A program made the translations under genes and the position numbers. From Actinomycetota bacterium (GTDB lineage: Bacteria; Actinomycetota; Geothermincolia; Geothermincolales; RBG-13-55-18), in NCBI GenBank assembly GCA_040757835.1, contig JBFLWJ010000007.1:61451-125450 (forward strand): a DNA stretch of 64,000 bases, read 5' to 3'. Within the stretch, counting starts at the first letter, position 1. Every line of letters starts with the position of its first letter. The notes below the pieces were generated by a model that saw only the letters and a list, made by a program, of their open reading frames with translations, had not been told where the DNA came from and did no database searches. Below are positions 6,387 to 14,916 of the stretch, piece by piece.

Positions 6387-8917
6387 TAGAACGCGGGGAT
6401 GCCGATGGAGCAATGGGCTCCCTGCTTATGGTCCGCGGTCCACATATACATGGCCCTTTCTGCCAGGATACCCACTGGGCTTGCTCCGATGCTCTCCACT
6501 ACCGTGGAGACGTCGACCCCGCTCACCATGCCGTTGACATGGACTGTCTGGCGGCTGTTGGGCATCATGCTAAAGGTTTTCTGCGCTACCGGGCCGACCT
6601 GGCTGAGCAAGGTCACCCTGACCTCCGCCGCGGCGTCGTTGGGGTTCTGTATCAGTACCCACTCGTCGAAGCCGGGGAGGGTCGTGCCCTCCGGCAGATA
6701 CCAGTAGGTGCTGGTCTGATAGGCACCGATGGAATCATGGGCGCCGAGCTTACCGTCCGCGGTATTCATATACATGGCCCGTTCGGCCATGATGCCCGCT
6801 CCATCCAGGGAGGTGACCACGGTGGAGACCTCCTGGTCCGGCAGATAGTAGTTGACGTGCACGGTGCCGCGGGAATTGGCCTGCATATACATCTCGTGGG
6901 TGCCGCCCACTCCTCCGGGGGTGAGGAAGGTCACCCGCACGGTAGTCGGGAAATCGTTGGGGTTCATCACCAGCACCCACTCGTCGAAACCGGGCAGGGT
7001 GGCGCCCTCGGGCAGGTACCATTCCGGCGCCGCGGTGGCGATGCCGATGGAGTCGTGGGCGCCTCGTTTGCCATCCGCGGTGTTCATGTACATGGCCCGT
7101 TCCACGAACACCGGGAGTCTCTCACCGCCCACCTCGGTCTGCGACTCTACGCGGGTCGCGATCTCGCGGTCGGGGAAGTAGTGGGTAACAGCGATGGTGA
7201 CGCGGCTGTTGGGCCCGACCTCGATGGGCAGCTCTCCGGCTATACCTCCCGCCTCCAGAAACTGCACCATGGCCTGCACCGCCACGTTGTTGGGGTTCTG
7301 GACCAGCACCCACTCGTCGAAGCCGGGCAGGGTGGCGCCCTCGGGGAGATACCATACCGGGCTGGGGGTGAGGATGCCGATGGAGTCGTGGGCTCCCCAC
7401 TTGCCATCCGGTGTCCCGTACATGTACATGGCTCTTTCGGACATGATGAACGAGCCGTCGATGGCGGTGACCATGGTGGAAACATGGGTCCCGGGGGGCA
7501 GCCAGTCGTTCACGTGCACATTGGTGCGTGAGCCGGGCGGTAGCATGAGTAACGGGCCTGCCACCAGGCCCGTGCCGGTCTGGAAAGCGACTCTCGTATA
7601 AGCGATATCCTCGTTGGGGTTCATTATCAACACCCAGGTGTCGAACCCCCGTCCGGTATATCCCTCCGGCATGAACCAGCTGTAGATCTGGAACTCGTAG
7701 ACCACGCAGTCACCTGCATCGTTGATCCATGCCACGTTGTAGACCTCGATACCGGAGATGTCGTAGGTGCCGGTGAAGTCGTAGCTGTAGGCCCCGTTAG
7801 CGTCGCTCTGCAACTCGACAATCACCGGATCGCGGTAGGTGTTCATAGTGATGCGCATCTGGCGGTTGGGCGGGGCGGTGCCTTGGACCATGTTGGTGAG
7901 GGGGTCCGCCATCGCCACGATGTCCGCCACGGTTATGGAACGGGGTGCGCCCATGCTGTTGGAAGAGATCTCGTCACCCGGAACGATATCATGATCGAGA
8001 AAGAGGGCATCGAAAAACCCGTCTCCGGCCGTGCCCACCTTCTGGGTGGTGCCCCCGGCGTTCACGCTCACCTCAACTCCCGGCTTGTAAAACCCCATGA
8101 CCTCATCGTACTGTGGGTATACCACCAAGACGGGACCACTCCTGGCCACGCTCATCACCACGGCGCCCGCGGCGTTGGTGGAGAAGACGTAGGCAATATC
8201 CCCGTTGCGGGTGTTGGTGCCCTCGAAGCTGGCATCGAAGGTCCCTCCCGATGCGATCACCTTCTTGTGGATCATTCCCGTTGGGATGTCCCCGTAATAT
8301 CCGTAGTAGGTGTTCGGGAACTTTAGGTAGACGTCGACATGGTTGCCGGACGGCGTGTTCCCAGTAACGCTGTCGTTTGCGACGTTCAGATCCGCCGTGA
8401 GGAGGCAGTCCACGGTCACGGGAGCTCCCCCGGCGAGGTCGGTGACCTTGACGGCATCTCCCGAACGTATATCCTGCCCCGCTCCGCCGAAGTCGGCGTA
8501 GAACCACGCGTTGGCATTGGTGGTGGTGTCGATGGCGTGTACCAGTACGGCGCTCCGCCACAGCTCCACTCTTACGCCGGCCTCCGCGTGGTTGGTAAAA
8601 CCCTCGACTGTGTCGTAGGGTATGGTGATACGCAGGCCGGAGCGCACGCCAGCAGTGAGGTAGCCGCCCTCACCGCCTTCCTCGGTGGGCCACCACGCCT
8701 CGTTGCCCTTGAGGCGCTCATGGGCTTCCTGGGGGCTGGAGGGAAGCTGGTCCAGGGGGTCCGATTTCGCGACCCTGTCCCACGGCGCATCCTCGCCCCA
8801 GGCCACGAGTGAGGCCTGGGGGGGGATGAGGAGAAGTCCGATCATAAGGGCTGCGAAAAACGCTGAGGCGAAGCCTTTCGCCGTTAATCTCTTCCTGACC
8901 ATTGAACCGAACATCAT
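6386..8917 (-). CDS. Large exported protein with four DUF5719-like repeats
   Basis: The 843-residue product has a basic N-terminus and a hydrophobic segment (about residues 16-40). A central region of about 400 residues is unrecognised. The C-terminal half holds four ~95-residue modules. Each begins with W-Y/F-L/M-P-E-G, continues with F-D-x-W-V-L-x-x-N-P-N and ends with R-A-M-Y-M...G-A-H-D-S-I-G. The module starts fall near 7673, 7353, 7023 and 6706. The same module type occurs in the 20749-24501 gene. The role is probably at the cell surface; no enzyme motif is visible. A GAGGGG ribosome binding site supports ATG 8917. Confidence 0.85.
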   Translation of the reverse strand: MMFGSMVRKRLTAKGFASAFFAALMIGLLLIPPQASLVAWGEDAPWDRVAKSDPLDQLPSSPQEAHERLKGNEAWWPTEEGGEGGYLTAGVRSGLRITIPYDTVEGFTNHAEAGVRVELWRSAVLVHAIDTTTNANAWFYADFGGAGQDIRSGDAVKVTDLAGGAPVTVDCLLTADLNVANDSVTGNTPSGNHVDVYLKFPNTYYGYYGDIPTGMIHKKVIASGGTFDASFEGTNTRNGDIAYVFSTNAAGAVVMSVARSGPVLVVYPQYDEVMGFYKPGVEVSVNAGGTTQKVGTAGDGFFDALFLDHDIVPGDEISSNSMGAPRSITVADIVAMADPLTNMVQGTAPPNRQMRITMNTYRDPVIVELQSDANGAYSYDFTGTYDISGIEVYNVAWINDAGDCVVYEFQIYSWFMPEGYTGRGFDTWVLIMNPNEDIAYTRVAFQTGTGLVAGPLLMLPPGSRTNVHVNDWLPPGTHVSTMVTAIDGSFIMSERAMYMYGTPDGKWGAHDSIGILTPSPVWYLPEGATLPGFDEWVLVQNPNNVAVQAMVQFLEAGGIAGELPIEVGPNSRVTIAVTHYFPDREIATRVESQTEVGGERLPVFVERAMYMNTADGKRGAHDSIGIATAAPEWYLPEGATLPGFDEWVLVMNPNDFPTTVRVTFLTPGGVGGTHEMYMQANSRGTVHVNYYLPDQEVSTVVTSLDGAGIMAERAMYMNTADGKLGAHDSIGAYQTSTYWYLPEGTTLPGFDEWVLIQNPNDAAAEVRVTLLSQVGPVAQKTFSMMPNSRQTVHVNGMVSGVDVSTVVESIGASPVGILAERAMYMWTADHKQGAHCSIGIPAF

Positions 8918-8941
8918 ACGCCCCTCGTGCTCCAGCGTGCC

Positions 8942-9724
8942 TTATCCGGGCGGATTAGTTATATAGGTGATGTGCCAGATTCCGTAGTCTTTGTGCAGGT
9001 ACATCTCGGCGGGAACTGTAACCCCGTTCTTTCCCACCACCGCTCCGGTGAGGATGCTCTCGCTGTCGTTGGGCCTGTCGACCGCATGGACTTCCATGTA
9101 AGCGAAGCGGCCCTCCGCCACCTTGGTAAGGAAAGGCTGCAGCTCGGCGATCTCGCGCCCGAGGTCCTCCTCGAAGCTGTCCGGCACCATGTAGTTGGTG
9201 CCACCTCCCAGGTTCCCTGAGAGCTGGTTGATGGCGGCGATCCTCCACATGCCGTTATAGAATTTCATGACGAAGGTGCACTGGCTGGTGCCGGTATCGC
9301 TGGTGATGGTGAAATAGACGTAGGATGTATCGGGTTCACCCGCCGGGCGGATATTCGTGCTGGTCACCTCCATGCGGGTCACTCTACCCTCCGCGACGGC
9401 GCGCAGGAAGTCCTGGTGGCGCTGGGTCTCGGTCACGTAGCGCTGGTCCGGAGTGGTGTAGGAGAAGTCCTCTCCGCTCTGTGTGTCCGCCGCAGCGTCG
9501 TCTACATTCGGGTCTCCTGAGTCGGCCGAAGTCGTGTCTCCGCTGCCGGCTGCATCTTCCTGGGCTGAGGTAGTCTCCTCCAGCTCGGATTGGAAAGAAG
9601 TGCCTTCCCCACCCGAAACCGCGGTACTTTCGTCTCCCTCGTCATCAGTTATCCTCCAGGCGGCCAAAGCTACGCCTCCGGCGCACACAAGCACCACCAT
9701 GAGGATGACGACCACTTTTCGCAT
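8942..9724 (-). CDS. Membrane-anchored extracellular protein, function unknown
   Basis: Start ATG 9724 is chosen because AAAGG lies eight bases upstream; an ATG six codons earlier lacks a site. The 260-residue product begins with one membrane segment (MRKVVVILMVVLVCAGGVALAAW). An acidic Ser/Thr/Asp/Glu-rich linker of about 80 residues follows, then a globular region of two similar halves. Each half has an E-G-R-x-x-x-M-E-V segment followed by an N-G/D-Y-G...W-R/H-I motif. The internal pair suggests a duplicated small domain. It stands 24 bp from the start of the repeat protein downstream and may be in one operon with it. Confidence 0.7.
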   Translation of the reverse strand: MRKVVVILMVVLVCAGGVALAAWRITDDEGDESTAVSGGEGTSFQSELEETTSAQEDAAGSGDTTSADSGDPNVDDAAADTQSGEDFSYTTPDQRYVTETQRHQDFLRAVAEGRVTRMEVTSTNIRPAGEPDTSYVYFTITSDTGTSQCTFVMKFYNGMWRIAAINQLSGNLGGGTNYMVPDSFEEDLGREIAELQPFLTKVAEGRFAYMEVHAVDRPNDSESILTGAVVGKNGVTVPAEMYLHKDYGIWHITYITNPPG

Positions 9725-9950
9725 CCAAACTGCCTTTCCCATGGCTTTTATCGCTATCGAAAGTCAATATACCACAACGGCAACTGCCGCATATTAACTG
9801 ATATCGTCATTTTTACCGCCGGTGATTAGTGGTAGATATGATGTACGTCAAGAGGCCTATTGTTCCCAGTTCTTCCCCGGATGCCGCGGGACGCCCTTCC
9901 CTGCGCGCCTCGTGGGGATCAGGGGGGTTCATCCGCGGTGACGGCCATCC

Positions 9951-11513
9951 TTACTTCGCGGTGCTGTTGTAGTAATAATAGTAGCCGTAGTTCCTGGCTT
10001 CCTCCATGTAGTTGAGGACGACGCCGATGACGTTGCTGTTCACCTGCTGAAGGAGGTCGCGCGTCTTGCGGGCGTCGTCGCGCTTGGCGACGCCCATGCC
10101 GCACACCACCAGCACCCCGTCGGTTCGCGGCGCCAGCACGGCCGCATCGGAGACCGCCAGCACGGGCGGGGTGTCGATGAGCACGAAGTCGGCCATGGCC
10201 TTGGCCCGCGCCAGCAGCTCGTTCATGCGGCGGGAGCCTATCAGCTCCGAGGGGTTGGGCGGCAGGGGGCCGCTGGTGAGCACCTGCAGGTTGCGCTTTC
10301 CCGGGCTCTTCAGGGCTTCCTCCAGGGTCATCTTCCCCACCAGCACCGTGGACAGCCCCTCGGCGTTGCTGAGGTGGAAGAACTCGTGCATGGTGGGGCG
10401 GCGCATGTCGCAGCAGACGACGATGACGCGGTGTCCGGCCTCGGCCAGGGAGACCGCCAGGTTGGCCAGTACGAAGGTCTTGCCGGCGCCGGGTCCGGCA
10501 CTGGTGACCATGATCGCCTTCAGCTGCCGCTCGTAGTTCACGTACTGGATATTGGTGCGCAGGGCGCGGAACGATTCGGAGATGGGCGCTTTCGGCTCCG
10601 ACACCATCACCAGGGAGGAGCGTCGCTGCTCGCCCTCGAGGTCGCGGTAGCGTGGTATCTCGCCCAGCACCGGGGCATCGTAGAGCCGCTGCACCTCCTC
10701 GCGCGATTCTATGGCGTCGTCCAGGTAATCGACGAGGAAGGCCAGGCCCAGCCCCAGGATGGTCCCCAGGAAAAAGGCCAGCACGCCATTGCGCACCGGG
10801 CGTGGGTTCACCGGGCTGGTAGGCACGTCATCGTCCACGATGACCTCCAGGCCGCCGGACATGAGGTCCTCCGAGATAGAGAGCTCGCGGTAGATGCGCT
10901 GCAGGTCGACGTAGTAGTTGTAGGCGATCTGCTGCTCCACCTTCAGCTCCTCGGGGATGGCCTGGTTGCCGAAGCGCGATTCGATCTGGCGGGACAGATC
11001 GATGGCCTCGTCCTTGGTCGACTGCAGCACCTCCCAGACCTCCGCCCGGGCCTTGGCGATCTCCTTCACGTTCTCGGAGCGCCGCCACTCCTGGTAGACG
11101 ACGGCGTACTGGTTGGCGATGTCCCGTGCCAGTTCCGGGTAACGGTCGGTGGCCTTGATGGCGATGATGTTGGTGTTGCTCAGCGGTTCCACGCTTATCT
11201 TGGCCATGAGGCCGGAGGGGGAGAGTTCGAGCTGCAGGGCATCCACCACCTTCTTGGCCATCTCCTTGGTCTTCAGCAGCTCGACCTGGGTCTGCAGCGA
11301 CCTCTCGGGCTGGGTTGAGAGTTCACTTATCGTCTCCTCGAGGACCGTGCTCTCCAGCGGTTTCTCCTTGATCACCACCCACGAGGTGGCCTGGTAGACC
11401 GTGTTCTGCAGGAAGAAAGAGTAGAGGAGTGCCGCGCCGGTAACCAGCAGGATGGAGCCGATCACCCACCATTTCCTCTTCTTGATGACGTTGATATAGT
11501 CCTTGAGCTCCAA
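9951..11513 (-). CDS. Wzz-type polysaccharide co-polymerase fused to BY-kinase
   Basis: The 520-residue product starts with a Wzz domain: a cytoplasmic MELKDYINVIKKRKWW segment and a transmembrane helix at about residues 15-33. A coiled periplasmic region follows, then a second helix near residues 265-285 after an N-P-R-P-V-R-N segment. The C-terminal kinase has a Walker A variant S-A-G-P-G-A-G-K-T (near 348-356), a Walker A' D-M-R-R-P, an IDTPP motif and a C-terminal tyrosine cluster (YGYYYYYN) for autophosphorylation. These proteins control chain length of capsular or exopolysaccharide. No glycosyltransferase genes lie nearby, which is unusual. Confidence 0.88.
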   Translation of the reverse strand: MELKDYINVIKKRKWWVIGSILLVTGAALLYSFFLQNTVYQATSWVVIKEKPLESTVLEETISELSTQPERSLQTQVELLKTKEMAKKVVDALQLELSPSGLMAKISVEPLSNTNIIAIKATDRYPELARDIANQYAVVYQEWRRSENVKEIAKARAEVWEVLQSTKDEAIDLSRQIESRFGNQAIPEELKVEQQIAYNYYVDLQRIYRELSISEDLMSGGLEVIVDDDVPTSPVNPRPVRNGVLAFFLGTILGLGLAFLVDYLDDAIESREEVQRLYDAPVLGEIPRYRDLEGEQRRSSLVMVSEPKAPISESFRALRTNIQYVNYERQLKAIMVTSAGPGAGKTFVLANLAVSLAEAGHRVIVVCCDMRRPTMHEFFHLSNAEGLSTVLVGKMTLEEALKSPGKRNLQVLTSGPLPPNPSELIGSRRMNELLARAKAMADFVLIDTPPVLAVSDAAVLAPRTDGVLVVCGMGVAKRDDARKTRDLLQQVNSNVIGVVLNYMEEARNYGYYYYYNSTAK

Positions 11514-11558
11514 TTGCGCTTCTCCGTTCTTACGCCCGCCGCGGCACGGGCACCCGTG

Positions 11559-11978
11559 TCAGAGCCCTTCTCCCGGGGTCGCCTGCCCCAGTGCGCTGAC
11601 CCGCCATACTCCGTCGTTCTTCTCCAGGAGCAGGGACACATACAAGGTGCTGCCGTCGTTTAAGGCCATGGTCCCGTAAGCCCTGCAGGTGTCCCCCTCG
11701 ATGGTGTACTCCTTGAGGACGAAGTTGGCCGCTCTGCCCTCGCCGATGGCCGCGAGCACCCCCTGTGCCTCCTCGCCCACCAGGCTCTCCTCGTCCCCCA
11801 CCAGCTCTGCCCTCGCGGCCGCTTCCCCTGCCGCGTATCCCTTGCTGAACTCCTCCTCCAGCCTGCCGTCACCCGCGAAACAGCCTGTACACAGCAGGCT
11901 CACGGCGGTCAGGACCAGGGCGAGCAGGCAGCCTGAAACGGCAAGCGCGAGGCGGCTCGATGGCGGGGTCTTGTTCAT
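11559..11978 (-). CDS. Small lipoprotein-like protein, paralogue of the upstream gene
   Basis: The 139-residue product has a hydrophobic signal segment ending in L-L-C-T-G-C, a somewhat atypical lipobox. Next come a helical E-E-F-S-K-G-Y-A-A-G stretch and a small beta-rich domain ending in N-D-G-V-W-R-V. Its plan matches the 141-residue protein encoded just upstream (G-Y-x-x-G, central Glu/Leu helix, I-x-x-x-W-x tail), so the two look like a tandem duplication. The start at 11978 lies one base past the upstream stop, indicating coupling. Function unknown. Confidence 0.65.
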   Translation of the reverse strand: MNKTPPSSRLALAVSGCLLALVLTAVSLLCTGCFAGDGRLEEEFSKGYAAGEAAARAELVGDEESLVGEEAQGVLAAIGEGRAANFVLKEYTIEGDTCRAYGTMALNDGSTLYVSLLLEKNDGVWRVSALGQATPGEGL

Positions 11979-11979
11979 C

Positions 11980-12405
11980 TTAGCTCGGGGTGCTTCCCTG
12001 CTCGGCGGTGACCTTCTGCATGTACCACATGTTGTCGATCATGACGAGGTCGACGGTGCCCGGGACCGTGGTCCCGTCCTTGAACACCGCGGTTATCTTG
12101 ACCTGCGCGGTGGTGTCCTCGACGGTAACCGCATCGACGGTCACATTGGAGACCTCGCCGTTGAGCAGTCGGCCGATACTCTCCTGGCTGGCCTCCTGTT
12201 CCTCGATCATGGTCCGTGCCAGCTGCAGCTTCTCGTCGCTCCACTTTGCCTTCTCGGCCTTGACGCCGTCCTCGTAGCCACGCTGGTACTCTTCCTTCAA
12301 CTCGGCCTCGTCGCTCCCCCCGAAACAGCCGGGTACCGCGACCAGGACCATGGCGACCAGCGTCACCATTGCCGCTACGACCGTGACCTTGCGCGCCATC
12401 GACAT
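11980..12405 (-). CDS. Small lipoprotein, tandem paralogue
   Basis: The 141-residue product has a signal segment and the lipobox V-P-G-C near residue 27. A charged helix (EAELKEEYQRGYEDGVKAEK) follows, then a C-terminal beta-rich region with ...D-N-M-W-Y-M-Q-K-V. A GGGGAGG site eight bases ahead of ATG 12405 supports the start. It is followed by its shorter paralogue at 11559-11978. It is likely anchored outside the cell. No specific function is recognised. Confidence 0.7.
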   Translation of the reverse strand: MSMARKVTVVAAMVTLVAMVLVAVPGCFGGSDEAELKEEYQRGYEDGVKAEKAKWSDEKLQLARTMIEEQEASQESIGRLLNGEVSNVTVDAVTVEDTTAQVKITAVFKDGTTVPGTVDLVMIDNMWYMQKVTAEQGSTPS

Positions 12406-12622
12406 CGTGCGTACCTCCCCGTTATCCGACAGTCGTCACCGCTTGATAATACTCAACCTGTATCGGCCCGTTCTTCCCAAGGGTTAAAGCTCTCCCATAA
12501 GGGCCCGCCTCCTGCAACCGTGCAGCAGGGTGCCCGTCTTCGCCTCGATACGCAGACATTATAGCAGGGGCCTCGTTGCATGAGCATTGACCGCTGCAGC
12601 CCTCGGTCGGAGCTTCCCTTGT

Positions 12623-12910
12623 CTATTCGCCCCCATCCCCGTTCTCTTCGCCCCCGTGAGCATCGTCCCTGGCCGAGCCCTCGAGTTCGGAGAGGAAGCT
12701 CCTGGCGGCCTCGCCCTCCAAGACGGGGACGACTATGCGCGCGGTCCCGATGGGGCCCGCATAGGACGGCACCGGCAGGTCGGCCCACTCCCGGGGGTGG
12801 AAACCTTCCTGCTGCAGGATACCCATGACCAGCTCCGCCTCCAGGCGGTCCCCGGCGAACACCACCGCCTGGTCAGCGGGTCTCTTGCGAAAGAAGCCAA
12901 ACAATCCCAT
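12623..12910 (-). CDS. DUF2007-type small protein
   Basis: The 95-residue product opens MGLFGFFRKRP and holds a ferredoxin-like fold pattern: V-V-F-A-G-D-R-L-E-A-E-L-V-M-G-I-L-Q-Q-E-G-F, then R-I-V-V-P...E-A-A-R-S-F-L. This matches the DUF2007 family of putative signal-transducing proteins. An acidic, Gly-rich tail follows. It appears monocistronic and its partner is unknown. Confidence 0.65.
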   Translation of the reverse strand: MGLFGFFRKRPADQAVVFAGDRLEAELVMGILQQEGFHPREWADLPVPSYAGPIGTARIVVPVLEGEAARSFLSELEGSARDDAHGGEENGDGGE

Positions 12911-13325
12911 ATGTAAAGTCTACACCAGGATGGTCACGCGGTCTCAGCGGGCTGCCGCTCCGCTCCCCGCACGGTCCCGGTATCCCCGTGTGGCACATTG
13001 CAGCGCCAGGTAGAAACAGGGATGGTTATTGCAGGTGATGAACGGGCATTCCCTGCAATCGTCTTCGCTTTGCATCAGGCACACCTTTGCCACCCCCCTT
13101 GTCGACGATCTGGAGCCACGCTCATTCCTTCCACACGCGGAGGGAATAACCTTCAGCCTCCGCGTGGTGGCGGAAACCCCCCGGCAGCGCGGATGGGCCT
13201 GCAGGGGGGCGGGGCGCGGTTTAAACGGGCGGCGGCTGGGTAAGAATAGGGAGATGGTGGCCGCTGAAAGGAAAGGCCGGGTGGGCACAGCCACGTGGAA
13301 GGGCTGTGTAGATCGGGGGTTTGAG
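12911..13325. other. Gene-free stretch
   Basis: Frames on both strands here have no recognisable protein features. The minus-strand frame at 12944-13561 runs antisense to the cytochrome-b5-like gene. I see no RNA gene or repeat that I can support. Confidence 0.4.
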
Positions 13326-13721
13326 ATGGGAAGTCGGTCGATCCTGGTATTGTTGCTGATCTCGTTGATGCTGTCCGCCTTGATATTGGCCGGATGCGGC
13401 GGAGAATCCGGGACGGAGGCGCCGGCAGGCGATGAGACCGTGGACGGGGGGAGTTCCGACGGGAGCGGCACGTCGGAGGGCGATACCTTTACCCTGGCCG
13501 AACTGGCCGAGTTCGACGGCAAGGACGGCAGGCCGGCATACGTTGCCGTGGACGGCGTCATCTACGACGTCACCGGCTCCTCCGAGTGGCCGCAGGGCGA
13601 CCACGCACCGTGCGACCTGGACGCCGCAGCGGGCAAGGACCTCTCCGAGGTCCTCGAGCAAGCCCCCGCGCGTATGCGCGCGCTCATCGAAGCCATGCCG
13701 GTCGTGGGCACGCTCGAGTAG
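13326..13721 (+). CDS. Cytochrome-b5-like domain lipoprotein
   Basis: The 131-residue product has a signal segment with lipobox L-I-L-A-G-C (Cys about residue 22) and an acidic Gly/Ser linker. The C-terminal domain starts F-T-L-A-E-L-A-E-F-D-G-K-D-G and continues A-Y-V-A-V-D-G-V-I-Y-D-V-T, W-x-x-G-D-H and V-V-G-T-L. This matches the short bacterial cytochrome-b5-like family. One potential haem ligand (His in GDH) is present. The second, usually in a S-P-H-G segment, is replaced here by A-P-A-R, so haem binding is uncertain. ATG 13326 is chosen because the signal peptide begins there. Confidence 0.75.
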   Translation: MGSRSILVLLLISLMLSALILAGCGGESGTEAPAGDETVDGGSSDGSGTSEGDTFTLAELAEFDGKDGRPAYVAVDGVIYDVTGSSEWPQGDHAPCDLDAAAGKDLSEVLEQAPARMRALIEAMPVVGTLE

Positions 13722-13762
13722 ACGACCGGCCCAACCGGGCAGCAGGACACGGAACGCGGGTC

Positions 13763-13998
13763 ATGACCCTGGCGGAACTGGTCGCATGCAACGGGCAGAA
13801 CGGAAATACAGCCTACGTGGCCTGGACGGCGTGGTCTACAACGTAAGCAACAGCGTACGCTGGCACGATGGGCACCACCACGATTGCCACCTCGACTGCA
13901 AGGCCGGCCAGGACCTTTCCGATGAGATCGCCCAGGCACCGGCCGGAATGCGAGCGAGCCTGCAGCAATTCCCTGTTGTGGGCACTTACTCGCCATGA
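13763..13998 (+). pseudogene. Second cytochrome-b5-like domain, frameshifted
   Basis: From ATG 13763 the frame reads M-T-L-A-E-L-V-A-C-N-G-Q-N-G-N-T-A-Y-V-A, the start of a domain like the one at 13326. It then runs into a stop at 13846. The expected continuation, L-D-G-V-V-Y-N-V-S...V-V-G-T-Y, is intact in the next frame up to a stop at 13998. One missing base near 13823 explains the break. It could be a genuine pseudogene or an assembly error. The tandem copy suggests a duplication. The second potential haem ligand is also absent here (A-P-A-G). Confidence 0.75.
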
Positions 13999-14174
13999 TC
14001 TGAAAACACGCTACAAGGCCCGTGCAAACGGGTAGCCGAAGACACTGCCGGCAAGCTCGCTCCCCGGCGACGTGTATGACTCCGGAGTGGAGATAGAGTG
14101 TATGGAGGGCCTGGCAATGATGGCGGTCAGGATGATCTGCTCAGGCCGCTTTCCGGGCCTGGCCCCCGGGCTTC

Positions 14175-14810
14175 TTACGGTGGCAGGGTGATGTTTATCT
14201 GGTAGGGGCGGGTCTGTTCCTCCACCTTGATGCCGCTGAGGATGATATCCAGCATAGGGTCGATGAAATCGACGACCTTTTCCTTGCGGCCCTTGAGGTG
14301 CCAGCGGAAGAAGTAATGCTCGATGGTCCCCAGGATCATGGAGCGCACGAGGTAGGGATCGACGCCTTCCTTGAACTCACCGGATCCGATGCCCTCCTCT
14401 ATGGCCCCGAGCATGAAGGCGGCCGAGCGCTTCACAGCCCCGTAGCCCTCGGCCTCCATGAACTTGCGGTTGTGCTTGAGGTCGAGCAGCACCAGCGACG
14501 AGTAATTGGGGTTGTCCCGGTAGAGGTTGAAGTAGCCATAGGATATGGCCCTGACCTTGTTCTCCGCCCCCTTGATGTACGGGCTCATGGCCTCGAGGAA
14601 ATCCACCGCCTCGCTGGTTATCTCGCCGGGGATGGCGAAGAGCAGGTCCTCCTTGCTCCCGAAGTATTCATAGATAGTGGCCTCCGATACTCCGGCGCTG
14701 CGCGCTATCTCGGAGATGGTGGCGTTGTAGAAGCCTTTTTCCCCGAAGACCTCAAGGGCTGCGTCGATGATGGTTGAGAATTTATCCTTGCTTTTACGGT
14801 TATTCCCCAT
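14175..14810 (-). CDS. TetR/AcrR family regulator
   Basis: The 211-residue product has an N-terminal helix-turn-helix: A-L-E-V-F-G-E-K-G-F-Y-N-A-T, then I-S-E-I-A-R-S-A-G-V-S-E-A-T-I-Y-E-Y-F-G-S-K-E-D-L (residues about 18-60). A helical ligand-binding region of usual length follows. It is divergent from the 4-hydroxybutyryl-CoA dehydratase gene across a 106-bp AT-rich gap, so it probably controls that gene and itself. The ligand may be an acyl-CoA or fatty acid, as for many TetR proteins beside CoA enzymes; that is inference. AAGG before ATG 14810 supports the start. Confidence 0.85.
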   Translation of the reverse strand: MGNNRKSKDKFSTIIDAALEVFGEKGFYNATISEIARSAGVSEATIYEYFGSKEDLLFAIPGEITSEAVDFLEAMSPYIKGAENKVRAISYGYFNLYRDNPNYSSLVLLDLKHNRKFMEAEGYGAVKRSAAFMLGAIEEGIGSGEFKEGVDPYLVRSMILGTIEHYFFRWHLKGRKEKVVDFIDPMLDIILSGIKVEEQTRPYQINITLPP

Positions 14811-14844
14811 TATCTTACCTTATTTTCATAGTATGACTTTGAAT

Positions 14845-14874
14845 TTGACAACATTATTGTAATTTATCTATACT
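14845..14874 (+). promoter_or_regulatory. Sigma-70-type promoter of the dehydratase gene
   Basis: A consensus TTGACA (14845-14850) and a TATACT (14869-14874) are separated by 18 bp, 43 bp before the dehydratase start codon. The site lies in the divergent gap with the TetR gene, so repressor binding here would block the promoter. Confidence 0.75.
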
Positions 14875-14916
14875 GATAAGGCAAGTTTCCAAACACGATT
14901 TTTGGAGGGGAGTGTA

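Noticed and set aside
14010..14110. Possible riboswitch (GCAAAC and GACACTGCC segments)
   Set aside because: The segments do not assemble into a cobalamin or cyclic-di-GMP consensus fold, and no plus-strand gene follows.
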